Source of the DNA: G965215045 sp965215045
Lineage (GTDB): Bacteria; Pseudomonadota; Gammaproteobacteria; JABABF01
Direction of reading: 5' to 3'
Length of the DNA: 64,000 nucleotides
NCBI GenBank assembly: GCA_965215045.1
Contig: OZ244031.1
Span: 1-64,000, forward strand
Shown: positions 62,535 through 64,000 of the stretch, one piece after another
How positions within the stretch are numbered: position 1 is the stretch's first letter
How the letters are laid out: each line of letters begins with the position of its first letter
Notes under the pieces: model-generated
Databases searched by the model: none
What the model saw: only the letters and a program-made list of their open reading frames with translations
Told to the model about the DNA's origin: nothing
Program-made: the position numbers and the translations under genes

Positions 62535-63425
62535 TCAGTGAATCAACGCGCCCATTTCCTCGCGCAGGGAATCGAGCGCCCTCTGTTCAATCTGCCGAAT
62601 GCGCTCCATGGAAACACTGTATTCCTGGGCCAGTTCATTCAGGGTCGCGCGATGTTCTTCATTCAACCAGCGCTTTTGAATAATGTCGCGGCTGCGCTCA
62701 TCGAGCCGCCCCATCGCCCGCTGCAGCAACTTGTGACTGTTTTGTTCCCAGTCTTCTTTTTCCAGGATTTCCGCCGGGTTGGAGTTTTCAGATTCCAGGT
62801 ACTCTGCCGGGCTGGTCGCATGCTCTTCGTCCTCGTTGCTGCCCGGCACCGGCTGCGGGGTGTCGAAAGCGACTTCCGCACCGGTATTAAAGCGATTCTC
62901 CATTTCCCGTACATCTTTCACCGGAACGCCCAGGCTGTCGGCGATGTGCCCGGCCTCTTCGTTACTCATGCGCTCGAGTTGCTTCCGTTCACGGCGCAGG
63001 TTGAAAAACAGTTTGCGCTGCGCCTTGGTGGTCGCGATCTTGATCAGTCTCCAGTTGCGAATAATGTAATCGTGGATCTCCGACTTGACCCAGTGCACGG
63101 CAAAGGTGATGAAACGCACGCCCTTGCCCGGGTCGAAACGTTTGAGTGCTTTCATGAGGCCGACATTGCCCTCTTGGATCAGGTCGGCCTGCGGCAGGCC
63201 GTAGCCGGTGTAAGAACGCGCGATATGCGCTACGAAACGCAGGTGTGCCAGGATTAATTCACGGGCGGCGTCCACGTCACCGTGATCGTGGTAAGCCACC
63301 GCCAACTCGTGTTCCCGCTCTGCACTCAACAGCGGGATCGAGTGAATGGTCTGCAGGTATGCATCCAGGTTTTCACCCGGAACCAATTTGACCAATGCAC
63401 TTTTTTTTGTCAATTCCTTTGCCAT
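62535..63425 (-). CDS. rpoH: Heat-shock sigma factor RpoH (sigma-32)
   Basis: A 296-residue sigma factor. Region 2 contains GLPQADLIQEGNVGLMKALKRFDPGKGVRF with FITFAVHWVKSEI. The RpoH-box segment QRKLFFNLRRERK is diagnostic for sigma-32 and contributes to core binding and DnaK/FtsH-linked control. Region 4 ends with TLNELAQEYSVSMERIRQIEQRAL. The ATG at 63425 (MAKELTKKS) has a good GGGAGAGAAG ribosome site. Upstream lie four copies of a 19-bp repeat. It probably shares a transcript with trmB. Confidence 0.96.
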   Translation of the reverse strand: MAKELTKKSALVKLVPGENLDAYLQTIHSIPLLSAEREHELAVAYHDHGDVDAARELILAHLRFVAHIARSYTGYGLPQADLIQEGNVGLMKALKRFDPGKGVRFITFAVHWVKSEIHDYIIRNWRLIKIATTKAQRKLFFNLRRERKQLERMSNEEAGHIADSLGVPVKDVREMENRFNTGAEVAFDTPQPVPGSNEDEEHATSPAEYLESENSNPAEILEKEDWEQNSHKLLQRAMGRLDERSRDIIQKRWLNEEHRATLNELAQEYSVSMERIRQIEQRALDSLREEMGALIH

Positions 63426-63490
63426 TTTGACTTCTCTCCCGACGCTCCGAAGCCACCGAACACAGCCATAACTATAACATACTTGGCCCC

Positions 63491-63566
63491 GGGACGGGGA
63501 ATAAAAACCAGGACGGGGAATGAAAACCAGAACGGGGAATAAACATCGGGACGGGGAATAAACACC
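63491..63566. repeat. Four tandem ~19-bp repeats upstream of rpoH
   Basis: Copies at 63491-63510, 63511-63529, 63530-63547 and 63548-63566 share the core ACGGGGAATRAAMA, with small differences in the flanking bases. They lie 66-141 bases before the rpoH ATG. A TATAGT nearer the gene (minus strand) could be a -10. A head-to-tail regulator binding array or a slippage-prone simple repeat would both look like this. Confidence 0.75.
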
Positions 63567-63645
63567 GGGTGCCCCCTCCCGGAACACCGGGATGCAATGT
63601 CTCTATCGGGTGCGGCGGCCTTCCGGGGTGCGTCGGGGCCGGTGC

Positions 63646-64000
63646 TCAGGTGCTTTGCCGGGCCTCTTCCCCGTAACAGGGATAGTCCGTGTAGCCCGCA
63701 GCTCCCGGCGTGTACAGGGTCTTCGGGTCCAGTTCAGCCAGTGGCAGTCCCTCGCGCATGCGCCGCACCAGGTCGGGGTTGGCGATATACGCGCGGGCAA
63801 AGGAAACCGCCGCGCCCTGCTCGGTGCCCAGTGCCGCCTCCGCCTCTGCGGCGGTATAACTCTCGTTCAGAATCAATGCCCCCGAAAAATGTTCCCGCGC
63901 CAGGGCGATATTATCCAGGCCGCCGGCGGGCAACCGGATCACGTGCAGCCAGGCCAGGGAAAAACGGTTGATTTCCCGCAGCAGGTGCGAGAAGGTCTCC
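63646..64000 (-). CDS. Old yellow enzyme-type NADH:flavin oxidoreductase / alkene reductase (5' end cut off)
   Basis: The last 118 codons of an FMN-dependent OYE-family reductase are present; the start lies beyond the window. Visible family marks are NRFSLAWLHVIR, a LNESYTAAEAEAAL segment, and FARAYIANPDLVRRMREG. The closing YTPGAAGYTDYP is typical of NemA-like alkene reductases. These enzymes reduce activated double bonds of electrophiles such as N-ethylmaleimide. It ends about 80 bases beyond the rpoH upstream repeats, on the same strand. Confidence 0.88.
   Translation of the reverse strand, partial: ETFSHLLREINRFSLAWLHVIRLPAGGLDNIALAREHFSGALILNESYTAAEAEAALGTEQGAAVSFARAYIANPDLVRRMREGLPLAELDPKTLYTPGAAGYTDYPCYGEEARQST

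Noticed and set aside
63426..63490. RNA thermometer at the rpoH start
   Set aside because: The leader shows a good exposed ribosome site and no clear pairing that would hide it; no structure prediction was possible here.

Overview
The window looks like chromosome from a GC-rich gammaproteobacterium. Supporting evidence is the CysB and RpoH types, a dodecameric-type GlnA, NhaB, DsbD, ComM, a Prc/Tsp protease, the thiI-dtd-rpoD stretch, and a DnaT-like/lambda P-like protein pair. Two Na+/H+ antiporters (NhaB and an NhaP-type CPA1 protein) and a Na+/alanine symporter suggest a sodium-rich habitat, possibly marine or saline; that is inference. Gene density is high, genes often overlap by a few bases, and no rRNA, prophage, insertion sequence or CRISPR array was seen.

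Layout. 1-5.6 kb: a cut-off D-cysteine desulfhydrase-like gene, a short tandem repeat, alr, a 5'-nucleotidase, a TauE-type exporter, cysB and cysH. 5.6-12.7 kb: an M3 lipoprotein peptidase, mltD, an orphan HTH/ImmA protein, gcvT and gloB. 12.7-21.3 kb: rnhA-dnaQ, nhaB, nudC, prc, purM-purN and a cytochrome b561. 21.4-35.6 kb: one uninterrupted 4,735-codon gene for a secreted, highly repetitive surface protein with a GlyGly-CTERM-like tail; this is the most striking object in the window. 35.9-41.3 kb: an oplA-apbC-dcd operon. 41.4-43.2 kb: a DnaT-like protein with three DNA-binding repeats, a lambda P-like helicase loader, and tRNA-Ile(CAU). 43.2-48.7 kb: thiI, an AGCS symporter, dtd and rpoD. 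48.8-53.5 kb: glnA, a frameshifted DUF4124 gene, an acetolactate synthase-like enzyme and an orphan DNA methyltransferase. 53.5-64 kb: an FMN glutamate synthase-like protein, NhaP, DsbD with a frameshifted rhodanese, comM, an SDR, a cytochrome c, frameshifted trmB, rpoH and a cut-off old yellow enzyme.

Themes. Sulfur assimilation and thiol chemistry recur (cysB, cysH, TauE, thiI, rhodanese, DsbD, D-cysteine desulfhydrase), as do envelope proteolysis and remodelling (M3, MltD, Prc, DsbD) and D-amino-acid handling (alr, dtd). Both sigma genes of the sigma-70 family, rpoD and rpoH, are present. Several promoters are readable: rpoD, mltD, cysB, the glutamate synthase-like gene and the giant gene have paired -35/-10 boxes. 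Many other genes have an exact TATAAT without a recognisable -35. Three genes carry single-base frameshifts in GC-rich runs (DUF4124, rhodanese, trmB), which may be sequencing errors or recent decay, whereas the 14.2-kb giant reading frame is intact.
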